From Lotus japonicus (taxonomy: Eukaryota; Streptophyta; Magnoliopsida; Fabales; Fabaceae), in assembly GCF_012489685.1 (NCBI RefSeq), contig NC_080043.1:29854743-29918742 (forward strand): a stretch of 64,000 nt of DNA, given 5' to 3'. Below the pieces are notes generated by a model. It was given only the letters and a program-made list of their open reading frames with translations, was not told the DNA's origin and searched no databases. Shown here in pieces: positions 32,264 through 44,477 of the stretch (its first letter is position 1; the number at the start of each line of letters is the position of its first letter). A program made the position numbers and the translations under genes.

Positions 32264-32539
32264 CTTCATTCGTTCTTATATAACTGACATTATTTCTAAC
32301 TGAATTTTATTCCTAATTATTTATCACTTTATAAAGTTCAAGAGAGCATTAATTATACTTTACCAATTGTACCTTTCATTTATTACTGGTAGGAAAATTG
32401 AAAAGTTAGAATTAATAAGAGAGATAAAGAGTATAGTAGGAAGTTAAATTGTAATTTTAATAAAACAAGAACATTAATTGTTATTTCTTAATACTTGTGC
32501 AACAACCTTAAAATATTAGTTATATAGGAACAGAAGGAG
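32264..32539. mobile_element. Stowaway-like (Tc1/Mariner) MITE
   Basis: Ends CTTCATTCGTTCTTATATAA and, inverted, CTCCTTCTGTTCCTATATAA, a decayed version of the widespread plant CTCC.TCCGTTCCTATA terminus. TA dinucleotides at both sides (32262-32263, 32540-32541). 276 bp. Confidence 0.75.
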
Positions 32540-32541
32540 TA

Positions 32542-34079
32542 CATATTTAGGGTGATTTAATGGTCACAACTTTCTATGTTTTTTAAAAAAGGAAAACATA
32601 ATTGTGTTGGTTTAAAAACACCACAAAATGCATGTGCTCATTTTGTGACCATCACGATTAAGTTTCACATTTAATTTAAAACACATCTTATGGCAGTTAA
32701 AAACAGTCACTAACCTCCAAGTAGTAAATGTGTTGAATCCTCGCATGTGTTGAAATATTGTGATCCTTGCCATAATGAATAAAGATACTTTGACATCAAT
32801 ATCCCACCTAAACCTAGTGAGATATAGGAAGAGAAGAGAGAAAAATAAAAGATATAAAATGTGATTTGATAGAAAAATAAGAGAGACATGAACACAACGT
32901 AAGATAGAAGAGAAATTGTGGTGCGAATGAATTTAAACTCTGCCAAAGTTACTCACTATTGATTGAATCCTCTGAGACACACGACATATAATCAACATGC
33001 GCATTTAGAGGCAGTTTTCAATTGTCGCTATACGCAAAGTTATCTACAAGCGATTAGCAGAGGTTTTCAACATCCGCTTATAAACACGTAAACTTTGTGG
33101 GGGTTACTTTTCCAAACTGCCAGTAAAGTTTTTTTAGATACTTTGCAGATTGTTTGTGACGATCTGGCGTATATCGGGTTAATGTCGATATTTGCATATG
33201 TCGAAAAAAAAACAATACCACTTTTGATTTCTAATTACCTAGGATATACATGGACCCACACATGTAATATACACATTGTCAAGCAGCTCTCAATTTCGGA
33301 AGTAGTTACCATATATATTCCATGGGTTAAGTTGTATAGAGTCTACTGATAGGTGACTTGCTTGATTTAGCATGGTATCCCCAAAGAAAGGTGATAAAAT
33401 TTGTGGCTGAAGGTCCTCTATGCTTTGTGAATTGGGATGAAGCACAGCACTAGAAGTTAGTAAATACTCACTTTTAAAACTAAGAAAGGGGATACACATG
33501 TCACGTCAAGGGATACTATTTACTACCCTTGTATCCCTCCTTCCCCCTTGCATTGTACTAATAATTTTCTTTGTATTAAGTGCTACCCTCGCATGCAACT
33601 GCTTCTTCCATTTATGGAGCCTGAAGAAATTGATATTGGCCACATGGGTTTCTTTGTTTAATGTGAAAAGGAAAAAGATATAAGGCCATGGTAGTGTGAT
33701 AATGAATGAGACATGACTAAATGAATTAGAGGGAAGATGACCTACCCTGCGGTCCATGGTCATAATTTATGACAGAGAGTTTACTGGTGGTCTCTGTCAG
33801 TTTTATGAGGTGAGGACATGGTACCTGGAATTAGCCACGAGCGACAGTTTTTTTTTTTTTAATGTGTATATATACTTGAGAATGTGCAAACTAAAAACCA
33901 CTATCTACTATAAGATATTAAATTTGAAAAGGTGGGTGGGCGTTAAAAACCAACCAAAATCTCATGAATTTGAAGACGATTAGCCGTTTGTTTCACTTAA
34001 AAAACAAGTGATTTTGAAATTTGTTACGAAATAGGCCCAGTTCACTAGTCTTACAACCTTGTCAACATCTTATTCCCAG
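32542..34079. other. Unassigned intergenic DNA
   Basis: Open frames here are short and composition-driven. 33005-33090 shows alternating GCGATT / CCGCTTATAA motifs that could be a faint CACTA subterminal relic; not claimed. Confidence 0.45.
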
Positions 34080-34900
34080 GTTTGGTTTTCCCTTAACGAA
34101 TGTTAGCGACGTCTGTGGAGAATCGATAAATAATATTCTCGTTCATCTTTACTATGGCGACGACAAGAAAGTGACAAAGGAATCGTATCCTTTCGTAGGA
34201 AGGAAAGCCTATTAAAATTGATGAAGAACAAGGCAATCAAAATGATGATCACGTTGAGATAGAGGTAAACTAACTACTCCCGCAGGGAGCAACACCAACA
34301 ACCTTCAGACTTCAGAGAATGAAGCTGCACGCACGGAACTCACCTCTCAAGATGAACACATAATGAACAACGCTAGAGGAGCAGTTTTAGCTCTAGAGGG
34401 AACAAAACCATGTGTTCGTCATCCCACTTCCAGTCGGTAATAACCTAACGCAAGCCACACTTGCTTTACCAACTAATGAAGTTGCTCTCATGCTGTCCAT
34501 ACCTAGCCTATAGAGGAACGTAGTGATCCAGACGCAACCCTTGCCCGTTCAGCTAGATGATGCAGCAATCTGGAGACATTGAGAAACTGATGCATCAAGC
34601 TCCACCCAAGAATCAAGCAATCCAGTGGAGATTCCTGCAGTTAGCCACATGAGTCGAGCCCTAAGAGGTGCACTGTTTGAGAGATGACGAACATTCCATA
34701 TAGGAGGAGAGTACCCTCATTTTCTACTTCCTTATTCCTCGACTATGGTGGCCAAGGAGTTACCTGACAAATTCCAAAAGCACACACAATCGCGAACTAC
34801 ACGGGGGTCTGGCCCCTTAGAACATCTTAACGCTTTCGAAAGCGAGATGAGTTCACTCGAAGCCTCACAAGAATCATGTGTAGAACTTTGCATGTAATCT
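34080..34900 (+). pseudogene. Decayed gypsy-type leader and gag remnant
   Basis: TTAGCGACGTCTGTGGAGAATCGATAA (34103-34129) is a degenerate version of the TTTGGCGCCGTCTGTGGGGATCGATAA primer-binding region that starts the Tat element at 48231-48203 (minus strand). It is followed 24 bases on by ATGGCGACGACAAGAAAG and then about 700 bases of coding-like but stop-ridden sequence. I infer an old Tat-like internal region. No LTR pair or pol is recognisable. Confidence 0.35.
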
Positions 34901-36800
34901 TAGGTAAGCTGCCCTTACATGGTTCCAGTCCCTAACACATGGGTTTTTACTTGTTGGTGGAATCGCTCTTCGTAGTTCATCCACCACAAGATTAACAAGA
35001 GAGAGCTACTGAGGGCTTCACACTCTTTGCCTCGCATCAGGAAAGCAAACAATATTAAGTCCCTAGCTCCTTCCTTTCTGCATTTTACTATAATGCCTCT
35101 TTGATTCCTAATTTGTCCAATGGTACTATGTTGCATGTTGTAGTGGAATCTCCATAGAAGAGACTCTCGTTCACACTATATCAAGTTGGTCACCTACCCC
35201 TAGTTACCGAGGGGAATGGGTGAGCTAAGGGAAATGAAGGGATTTGCAGGGTGAAGGGCCAAGTCTAAACCCTAGCGAATGAACTAATTTACCAACAATT
35301 AACAACTAACATTTGCCTATCAATAAAAAACCTACCCCTAGTTAACACAAGAACCATTGGGAATAACCCATATCCATCATCTATTCCATCACCACAAACT
35401 CAAGATCATCAACACAACCAAACCATCCCATATCACCTACAGACAGAGAACATTGTCCCACTTCACCATCCTCAACCCTTTCTACCACCCGCAGTTGCCT
35501 CCTTCACCACCATTCCCCTTCTTCCAACAAAGCTCGCACATATGTATATTTATATGACAATTCCCCAACCAGAACCACCAAGCAACCTCCTTTTCCTCGA
35601 TGAGGTTCCACCACACCCACTTTCATCTTCGTTACATCAAAAACCCAAACCCAATCGCCCAACACCAGCCTCAAATCGAGCCCTTGCCAACAAACAATAA
35701 ACCCACGACTTCTTCCCCTTCGTTGATCCCAACACCCTAACAAAAATCCCAGTCGCCAGCCTCCATCTTCAATAGCCAATGTTGTTTTAAAGAACCCGAA
35801 CCAAACTTATTTCAACAACAGTTCGTATTACACCTCTCCTATTCCACCTTCTACTTCTTTTCGCCATTTTTCTCTTCAAATTTATTGAAACTCCTATAGA
35901 GGGTTTGAAGGTTTAGGCTTTAAGAACATTAATGATAGATGAGGTTATTGTTATGGGTCTATATTTACAGATATGTTGTTATTGTTTGATAAAGTATTCA
36001 AGATTTTCACATATGTTGTTGTTTAACGTTCTGGATTTGTGTTTGCATGTATGTTGTCGTTGACAGATGTTGATATTGTTATAGTTATTAAAGGTTTCTA
36101 GAATTTTGGTTTACTTTTGGCAATAGTGGAAGAGATGGTGGGGGTGGATGGTGAATGCGGTCGAGCTTGAGAGGGAGAGGGAGGAGATTTTGGGTGAGAG
36201 GAGAAAGATGATGTAGAAGAAAGAAGGTTAGGCACCACGTGTCCTCCATAGGCAATAAAAAGAATTAAAATAAGCCATGTGTCCTGATGACCTGAACTTT
36301 CATTTGGTTTTGATGGAAAAGTTAATGTCAATGACTAAAAATAAAATTCGTAATTATAGATGGACAAAGCCCGGAAAAAAAATTACTAGGGTTAATTTGA
36401 AAAATGAGTTATATCACATAGACCAAAAGATTATTTGAGCCTTATTACAATAAAAATCTATCCACATCTCAAATCTACTAACATCAAGAGATATAAAAAT
36501 AGAAGAGAAAAAAAATTGATGTGAGAAAAAAACATATGAAAAAAAATTATGTTGAAATTAATTGGATAAAATAGAAAATCAATGTGAATGTTTCAAAATC
36601 ATAATTGTAATATGTAAAAACAGTAAGAAGTTGAAAACGAGAAAAAAAAAACACATAGATTTAGTCCCTAAAAAATTTAGTAAAATTGGATTTCGTCATT
36701 TCAAAAATATTTCACCAAATTTAGTCCCACAATGTTAATGAAATATGTGAAGTCAGTATGTTTCGTTCATTTTTTTTAGGGTTTTATGAGTAGTAATTGT
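34901..36800. other. Unassigned intergenic DNA
   Basis: A CT-rich, C-rich stretch at 35360-35800 and AT-rich DNA elsewhere. 36658-36735 (TTTAGTCCCTAAAAAATTT...) resembles one terminal arm of a plant MULE, without a visible partner. No gene that I can support. Confidence 0.4.
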
Positions 36801-36806
36801 TTTTAA

Positions 36807-37194
36807 CGTCCAAGTTTGTATCTTTTGCTTTATGGCGAGCAGTGAGCGGTCTTTTGCCGGTGAAATGAGCTCTTCAACGGAGAGGGTTAGTGCTTGATCC
36901 TGATTGTGTGATTTATGAAAGAGAGGAGGAAACCTGTGAGAATCTTTTCCTGCGTTGTCCTGCTGTAGAAAGAATCTGGTTTGCTTCTTCTTTGGCAATG
37001 AGGACAGCGAGCTTTACTTCGATGGTTAGTTTCATGGTGGTGGTTTTGGCAAAGGACGAACCGGATTTCACGGCGGCAGTACAGTACTTGCTCTATGTTG
37101 TGTGCGTGGCTCGAAACTCTTTGGTTTTTCATGGGCAGATCTTGGAGCCTATGGAGGTGTTGCGTCGGTTTTCTGCTCTCTTGCCCAGGGACAC
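36807..37194 (+). pseudogene. LINE-type zinc-binding RT domain fragment (zf-RVT), left part of split frame
   Basis: In one frame: KFVSFALWRAVSGLLPVK, a TGA, ALQRRGLVLDPDCVIYERE, then ETCENLFLRCPAVERIWF with the conserved zf-RVT Cys/Glu pattern found after reverse transcriptase in plant LINEs and in their orphan descendants. It stops at the Ogre insertion (GACAC 37190-37194) and continues in the same frame at 62206. Reverse transcriptase proper is not visible upstream, so this is a truncated copy. Confidence 0.72.
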
Positions 37195-37813
37195 TGTCGC
37201 AACCAGGATTGCGGCGGGACGGCGCTACAAACATTAGAATTCAGAAGAGTCGCCACCAATGTTTTTTAAGAGGGAAAACATTAGAAAACCCATAAACTTA
37301 TGATCTTCGCAACCAGAGTTGGATCCGGGAGTCGATTACGCGTAGGGAAGGTACTAGCACCCTAAGCGTCCATTTATAAATGGTTACCCTAATTAACTGT
37401 CTGAAAGAAAATAGCTTTTTATATGTTCCACCCCAAGAAAATGATTTCCATAAAAAGATTAGTTTTTATTTTATTAAGAAAAAAAAAAGATTACTTACAA
37501 ATTTGGCTTGACGGTTGTTGATGCCCGCTCCTACGTATCCCCAAAGTGCGATGGAGAATTTAAAGCCACGTAGTTCTTGGAATATTTTTAGGTTGGTTTG
37601 TGTTTTTTATTTTGAAAAGATTTAATATATTAACATGTCTTAATTTGGGTAGAAAAGAGGTTATTTTAGTTGGTAAGTGTTTTTTATAATATATAAAAAA
37701 TTATTTACGTAATTATCATTGTATTGAGATTTAAGAAAAGTATATTGAATTGGGGAGTTACAGAGAATAAAAACGAAACTATTAAAGTAAAAAAGGTGAG
37801 AATCCATTCAAAA
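37195..37813 (-). repeat. Ogre 3' LTR, distal part
   Basis: Matches 60790-61405 of the 5' LTR. It stops at the Tat insertion and resumes at 48514. Confidence 0.94.
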
Positions 37814-38095
37814 TGTTCTAGGAACGAACATTAAAGAGAGGGATAGTACCTAGAGAGTGGAAGAATGTGCTAGAGGGAGAAAGAGAATGAGAGAGAGTGC
37901 TGAATTTCATGTGTTACTTGATCAAATGGGCTCAAAAGTCCCTTACAATTGGTAGCTACCTCCTATTTATAGAGCTTGGGCACTACCTATTGGGCCAATT
38001 GGGCCTCCGAAGTTGAGGCCCAACTTAAGGCCAGGCTCTCGCTCTTGGGCGGGCTGAACCCTGGGCGTCGCCCCTCTAGGGGCTCGCCCAGTCCA
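37814..38095 (-). repeat. Tat 3' LTR
   Basis: 282 bp, TG...CA. It contains TATAAATAG on the minus strand near 37971-37963. Confidence 0.93.
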
Positions 38096-38775
38096 CAAGT
38101 CCACAAGACACCGAGCTCGAAGTATGAGAGCTAAGTGTGTCTTTTAAATGCTCTTACATGCATCCTATGGCGTGCTGGAATTTAAGCTGCCAATATGGCT
38201 TGAGGAAAAAAGAAGAAAACTACGTCGCCGACATGGCGTAAGCAAAAGGAAACAAGCATCTTTAGTCGCCCAGTCCACTGGTCTTGGCGAGCAACCCAAA
38301 CCGGCAAGTCCACTGGTCCACAGGCGGCGGGAATGATCGCTTTGTACTGACGATTAGTTGGAGTAGGCGAGCGTCTTTCGTCGGCGGGCTAGGTGGCAGG
38401 CGTTAACCATGCACTGATCATCCAAGTGTTGGCTGGCGATGCCCTTGGCAGGCGGCTAAACTTTCATTGGCGACATCGCTTGTTAGGCGATGGCGTTTAG
38501 TCTTCATGGTGGCGAGGTGTTTGGATTTCACGGTGGCGAGGCCTTTCGCGCTTTCCCTTATTTCAAAAAACCTTTCAAATCTCTAACTGCTCCATGTGAT
38601 ACGTCAGTTACGTCAGTTTCCCCTTTCTCCGCAACTGTCACCTCACTCCTCATAACTGTCCAATCATGCGCAGTAACTCCCCATCACACGCGTCCCACTT
38701 CCCAAGAGCCATAATGACTTCCAACCTTCCACACGCGTCCACCACGCGTCACCCTTCCAACTCCCCTCCCTTGCC
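38096..38775. other. Tat antisense-gene upstream region
   Basis: Between the 3' LTR and the antisense TATA box. It is unusually rich in GGCGA(G/C) motifs and CACGCG blocks. No frame. It is the probable promoter region of the antisense gene. An obvious polypurine tract next to the LTR is lacking. Confidence 0.55.
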
Positions 38776-38783
38776 TATAAAAA
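38776..38783 (+). promoter_or_regulatory. TATA box of the Tat antisense gene
   Basis: TATAAAAA in a CT-rich context, about 220 bases before the ATG at 38995. This is the right spacing for a leader with the small intron noted in the next entry. Confidence 0.65.
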
Positions 38784-38921
38784 CCCTTTTTCCCTACAAT
38801 CATCCCTTTCTGAAACCTCTCTTTACTTCTCTTATCGCTTACCAAGCTCCCTCTTCCAACTTCCGTTCTGGTGCCGTTGCCTTTCACCCTTTCCGCTACC
38901 CACTCTTCACGTCCTTACCCG

Positions 38922-38985
38922 GTGAGTCCTTGTTCCCTTATCTCTGCATCTTATCTCTACTTATCTTTTCCTTTTCCTCACTTAG
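38922..38985 (+). other. Predicted 5' UTR intron of the antisense gene
   Basis: Donor ACCCG|GTGAGT, pyrimidine-rich body, acceptor CTCACTTAG, ten bases before the ATG. At 64 nt it is close to the minimum for plants. Confidence 0.45.
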
Positions 38986-38994
38986 TTGTCAAAG

Positions 38995-41665
38995 ATGGCT
39001 TCAAACCCTAACTCCCCTAATCACACCTCTTCTTCTTCTGAGAATGACCCTGACTCTACCGCAGTCGGCGGCCTCCGTCTAGAAGTCCCGGAAATTCCCC
39101 ATTACCGATCGAGAACCTTTGCAACCCTGCCCCTTCCAGTCCAGATAGCACCCCCACGAAGCTATATACCAACCCTCCATTTTCCAGGATAGGAAATATA
39201 TCGTGGAATTCGTGAGTAACCTTGGCGGTTTGTCTGACGATGATGAAATAAACGACAAACTCAGGATTTGGCCCTGCAGCGCTGAGGACCGCCCCTGGCT
39301 TCATAGGGTCGACGACGATGTGAAGAGATCCCATTTCTTCTTTGTATATGAATATATGTTTGGCGAGCTCGGAGTCAGGCTTCCTTTTTCGCCCTTCGTT
39401 CAAACCGTTCTCCGTGATATCAATGCGGCTCCTTGTCAACTCCATCTCAACGCCTGGGCCTTCATCCGGTGCTTCGAGATCTTGTGCGCCGCTGTTGGCA
39501 CCGCCCCATCCCCTACCAGCTTCTTCTACCTTTATGATGTTGACTCCAAGTCCATCAAAAATAGAGGTTGGATCTCTTTAAAGGCCCGAGCCGGCCGTAA
39601 ATGCTTGAACCCTCACAAGAGTAACGCAAAGTCCTCCTTCGCCCGGAGATACTTCCGAGTGGCGGTTCACCCCGCCTATCCTGAGGCCTTTACCCTTAGG
39701 GACGGGACTGCCCTTTTTCCCCTCTACTGGACGGAGAAGCCCAATGGGATTACCGACCCTTCAGAAGAATCGTTGTCTGTCAACGACAAAGCCTTTTTGA
39801 ATCTCTTCGCCCCGCTTCCTATTCTTGACTGCGCAACAGTCCTTGAGGGCGCTCGCCTCTCAAGGACACCCAAATACTTAGGTCATTTATAGTTTATTTT
39901 TATCATCGCCATTTCTCTTTTGTTTTTTCATCGTCATTTTCTTTCCTACCCCTTATGTTGCTACTAACCCCTTTTTTGTTTATTTATTGTTGCAGAAGAT
40001 ATGAACTTCACCAACGCCGAGCTCCTGAAAGCCCGCGAGAGGAAAATGGCCCGTTTCTCTCCGAAGTTCAACACTGAGGGCGACGGAAAAAAACGGGGCG
40101 GTGCTGAGAACCAAAACGAGGGCGCTCAGGCCCCCAAGAGGAGGAGATTAGTCAAAGTCTCCTCCGTCGCCTCGGGGTCTGCAGTCGCCGACTCCTCCAA
40201 CACCGGCGCTCAACCCACCGCTGCCGCCGTGTCCAAAGGCAAGAATGCTGCCGCCACTGCTACCATTACAAGCTCCAAGTCTCAGACTGGCGAGACGAAC
40301 CAACTCCCTGCCGCCGAAGCTTCCGCCGCCACGGCCACCGAGTCTGCCACTGTCACAGCTCCCGATTTTGCTACCGCTGGAACAGCCACCGCTGCCGCCT
40401 CTAAGTCCGCCACTATAGGCGCCACAACCACAACTGCTGACCAGCCATCAACTGCTGGCACAACCACCAACACTTCTCAACCCTCTGCTGTCGCTTCCGC
40501 CGGGGAGAAAGAAAGGGAAAAAGAAAAAGAAAACCCCAAGTCTCCTCCTCGCCAAGACACACCTCCTAGCCCACCTCCCACAAATGATGGGCGATCCATG
40601 CCTTCCCCGCCTCGTCAAGAAGAAAGACCCTCTCCTGATGCCGCCACTACTTTCGAAGCAGCCCAGATTGAGCAAGCCCCTGGCAACAGAGGTGGTTCTT
40701 CTAGCCACTTCAACATGTTACCCAATGCCATTGAGCCCTCAGAGTTCTTGCTCACCGGCCTCAACCGCGACGTCATAGAAAAAGAAGTGTTGAGCCGAGG
40801 CATTAACGAGACCAAGGAGGAGACCCTTGCTTGTCTTCTACGCGCTGGGTGTATCTTTGCCCACGCGTTTGACAATTTCAACGCCGCCGCTGCTGAAACT
40901 GAACGGTTGAAGGCTGAGAGTGCCTAGCACCAAGAAACCGTTGCTGCTTGGAAAAAGCGCTTTGACAAACTGTTGGAGCAAGTGGGAAAGGAAAAGGTTC
41001 AAGCCGACAAGTTGATTGGCGCTGCGGGGAACAGGATCAGCGAGCTGGAAGACCATCTGAGGCTGATGAAGGAGGAGGCGGACGGCCTCCAAGCTTGCAA
41101 AAAGCAGAAATATCAAGTAGAGAAGGACCTGGTCGCCAAAGGCGATGCACTTGCTGCCAAGGAGTCAGAGCTTGAAATATTGGGCGCTGAACTGGAGTCA
41201 GCGAAGAAGGCGCTGGCGGAGCAGGAGAAGAAGTCTGCTGAGTCTTTGGCTTCAACGAAGGCAGATCTGGAGGCGGTGATGCGAGCTACTTCTGAAGAGA
41301 TCAAGAAGGCGGACGAGGCTCATGGGGCAGCCCTCGCCGCGAGAGATGCTGAGATCACTTCCCATCTTGCGAGAATCAAAGAGCTAGAGGGCGAGCTGTC
41401 GGTGGAGAAAGCCAAGGCCACTGAGGCGAGGGAACAAGCCGCTGATATTTCCTATGATAATCACGAGCGCGGCTTCTACCTCGCCAAGGACCAAGCTCAA
41501 CACTTGTTCCCGAATCTTGATTTTAGCACCATGGGAATAATGAAAGAAATCACCGCTGAAGGACTAGTTGGTCCTGATGATCCTCCTTTGATTGATCAAC
41601 ACCTCTGGACCGCAACTGAAGAGGAGGAAGAAGAAACAGGAGAAGAAGAAAGGAATAATGAATAG
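38995..41665 (+). pseudogene. Tat antisense accessory gene (gypsy-type transposon domain, Transposase_28-like)
   Basis: Start MASNPNSPNHTSSSSEND. A one-base insertion near 39184 shifts the frame, which resumes FQDRKYIVEFVSN. The globular part (39203-39880) has LGVRLPFSPFVQTVLRDI, LHLNAWAFIRCFEIL and the aromatic SSFARRYFRVAVHP segment of the putative gypsy-type transposon family. An intron (39882-39995) joins KYL to EDMNFTNAELLKAR. The second exon has an Ala/Thr/Ser-rich linker, TAG at 40925-40927 in place of probable Gln, then a long coiled coil (about 40973-41440) and an acidic tail. Function unknown; such extra, often antisense, frames are known in Tat-lineage elements. Two lesions make this copy non-functional. 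Confidence 0.8.
39882..39995 (+). other. Predicted coding intron of the antisense gene
   Basis: Donor CTTAG|GTCATT, acceptor TTGTTGCAG|AAG, 114 nt, T-rich. Removing it restores one frame from KYL through EDMNF; without splicing the frame ends at TAG 39890-39892. Confidence 0.75.
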
Positions 41666-42662
41666 TGTAACTTTAATTTTTACCTGGCCGTTACCGCCCT
41701 CTGTAATCACTTTTCTATTATTTCCATGTGTGAGTAACCTTTTCGCCATTGCTTTTATATCGCTTTTAAATACTTTGCAAATTTTGGTGAATGATTGCTT
41801 TTGCCGTAAATCTTTTTGTCGCCCCTTCGCAAATCGCCGCATTCTTATTGTTAAAAAATTTAAGAATGAATTTCATAGTTAAACGTCCCGACGCACCGGA
41901 GTAATAAAATACTCAACATCCTGAGTGACCAAGCACTCGCCTTCCACCTTATTCATTCGCCGACCTTATATCTCGCGCTATTTTTCACGCATCATGTAAT
42001 TGAATTACGCCTAACGATTTCGTGCATTAATTTTAACTAGGGCTTATTGCTTGACATTTCTCCGTCAAGACTTTAAACATTTTCCACAAAGGGATAAATG
42101 GCCTCCATTCTTGAGGGCTTCGCCCGGGGCTTTGCCCGGGGCTTTGCCCGCTCGGGGCTTACAATGCTTGGGTCCCAATGGCCATTTGGGGGTCCCAAGA
42201 CTTTTGCCTAGTTAACGGCGCTCGTCGTATTCCGGCGAGACTTACCCAGCACATCGTTTACGGGACCGGCGATCACATCAGACTTTCCGGGGGGAGATTC
42301 CCAGGCGTCAAAGGCCATTTGTGGAATCGTCGCTACCTTCAGGGTTCCAGCAAGCCCCTTTGGGGATCAAGCTTGTCCCACCTAGTGATCGCCGTAATTC
42401 TTTACATCGATCGGCAATTCCGATCGTCAGGGAATCCCTGGAACCTTTGGACATGAATTTCATGAATTTTCGTTTTATTGATGGAGCGCCTCGTTAAAAA
42501 ACTCCTTTCGGAGAAAAAGAGCACGCTTTTGTCATGGCGATACATTGGAGAGTTTGGAGATATTTTTAGAGAAATTGAAGACATCTAACTTTGGAGAATT
42601 CATCTTGTTCATCAGAAGTTCTTCCTTGGAGCTTTCCACCTTTCCAGCTTTCTCGTCCACGA
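41666..42662. other. Convergent spacer between antisense gene and Tat integrase
   Basis: Both transcripts should end here. It includes a three-unit GGGGCTTTGCCC tandem repeat at about 42115-42160. No gene; no polyadenylation signal was assigned. Confidence 0.6.
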
Positions 42663-44477
42663 TCAACTGTAATAATAGCGCAGGCTCAAACCGTTGAATG
42701 ACCTGGGTAGTCGCCTTCCATCAAGCTCTTCCAAGTGATAGGCCCCTGTACCAAAAACTTTGACAATGCGGTAGGGACCTTCCCAGTTCGGAGTCAGCTT
42801 GTTTCCTTGGGTTCCTAATCGCCACTTGAGGACCAGATCGCCAACTTGCATATCCCGGACGCGAACCCTGCTATTGTACTTGGCGGCCACGCGCTGCTTC
42901 ATCGCTGTCTCTCGAATGTGCGCCTCGTCACGCGTTTCAGACAAAAGATCCAACTCCATCGCCATATTGGCTTGATTCTCGCCCTCAAAATCCGGTTGAG
43001 TCCGCCATGTGAAATTGTCAATCTCCACCGGCAACATAGCATCTACCCCATAGGTCATTCTAAAGGGAGTTTCTCTTGTAGTAGATTGCTCAGTGGTGTT
43101 GTACGACCATAGTACCACAGGGAGTTCATCCAGCCAGGCTCCCTTAGCTTCCTTAAGCCGTCGCCTTAATCCGCGCAGAATCACCCTGTTTGCAGACTCT
43201 ACTTGTCCGTTCGTTTACGGATGCTCCACAGAGGCGAACCTCATCTGTATGCCCATTTCCTTGCAAAATTCCCTTGTCAGGTTGCTTGAAAACTGGGTCC
43301 CGTTGTCGAATACGATCGCCCTTGGGATCCCGAACCTGCAAACAATGCGCTTCCAGTAAAAGTTAACTATTTTTGCAGAGGTTATTTTGGCTAGGGGCTC
43401 AGCTTCAATCCATTTAGTAAAGTAGTCCACCGCCACTAATATAAACTTCATCTGCGACCTGGAAGTCGGAAATGGTCCTACCAAATCCACACCCCACATG
43501 GCGAAAGGCCATGGGGCGCTCATTGTTACCAGTTCCTTCGGCGGTGCCTTGGACAAATCCGCAAACACTTGACATTTTTTACACCGCTTCACAAAGTCCA
43601 TACAATCCTTTCTGAGGGTGGGCCAGTAGAACCCCGCCCTTAACACCTTGCAGGCCAAAGACCTTCCCCCGATGTGGCTTGCACATACTCCTTCATGCAC
43701 CTCAGACATTATCGCCTCATATTTCTCTAGCGGCACACACTTTAACAGCGGCGTCGAAAAACCACGGCGATACAAATGTCCGTCAATGAGAGTATAGTGG
43801 CTCGCCTCTCGCCGTTGCTCTTTTGTGCACTGCTCCACTTCCGCCGGGTCCCCCGCCAAGATAGATAATATGGGTCCCATCCACGTCGCCCCTCTGTTCA
43901 CACATGCTATGAGCTCGCCTTCAATGCTGGGGCACGCTAGCATTTCCTGAATCACACTTTTGTTGTTGCCGGGCGTCCGTGTGCTCGCCAATTTGGCCAA
44001 CGCGTCCGCTCGCTGATTTTTTGCTCGAGGAACATATTCTACCACAACTTCTTGAAAAAGTGTCATCAAATATCGCACTCGCTCAAGGTATTTGATCAGA
44101 TTGGGATCCTTGACCTGGAAAGTTCCCCTCACTTGACTCTCTACCAACTGCGAGTCCGTTCTTATCAACAACCTTCCGATTTTTACTTCAAGCGCCAACT
44201 TCAATCCGGCGATGAGGGCTTCATATTCTGCCTGGTTGTTTGTTGCCTTGAACTCAAATTGCAGCGATTGCTCCAATACCAGATCTCCTGGTCCTTCCAA
44301 CGTTACTCCCGCGCCACTGCCACTGCTATTGGAGGATCCATCTACAAAGAGAGTCCACTGGGTATCCACTCTTTCAACCAGGTCTGGGGTCAACTCCACC
44401 ACAAAATCAGCCAGTGACTGTGCGCCAACTGTGCCTCGCTTATCATATTGTAACCCATATTCAGATAATTCAACCGA
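42663..44477 (-). pseudogene. Tat RNase H and integrase
   Basis: Begins after the TGA at 44480-44478 (Trp expected in LVA-W-SVELSEYG). The archaeal-type RNase H typical of Tat elements follows: LFVDGSSNSSGSGAG, NNQAEYEALIAGL, RTDSQLV. Then the integrase zinc finger (HIGGRSLACKVLRAGFYWP, CKKCQ) and core (WGVDLVGPFP, VFDNGTQFSS). TAA at 43217-43215 replaces the Gln of EHPQTNGQVE; the frame continues with ESANRVILRGL and ends RSFNGLSLRYYYS at 42663. Two nonsense codons, no frameshift. Confidence 0.93.

Noticed and set aside
32710..33983. Cluster of short open frames on both strands
   Set aside because: AT-rich composition, no domain, no splice or start context that favours any of them.
36098..36331. 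77-codon Ser/Pro-rich frame on the minus strand
   Set aside because: Low complexity with no recognisable motif; likely part of unassigned transposon debris.
36890..37237. 115-codon frame as an intact host gene
   Set aside because: It matches only a LINE zf-RVT segment; its last codons are Ogre LTR sequence and the real continuation is at 62206.
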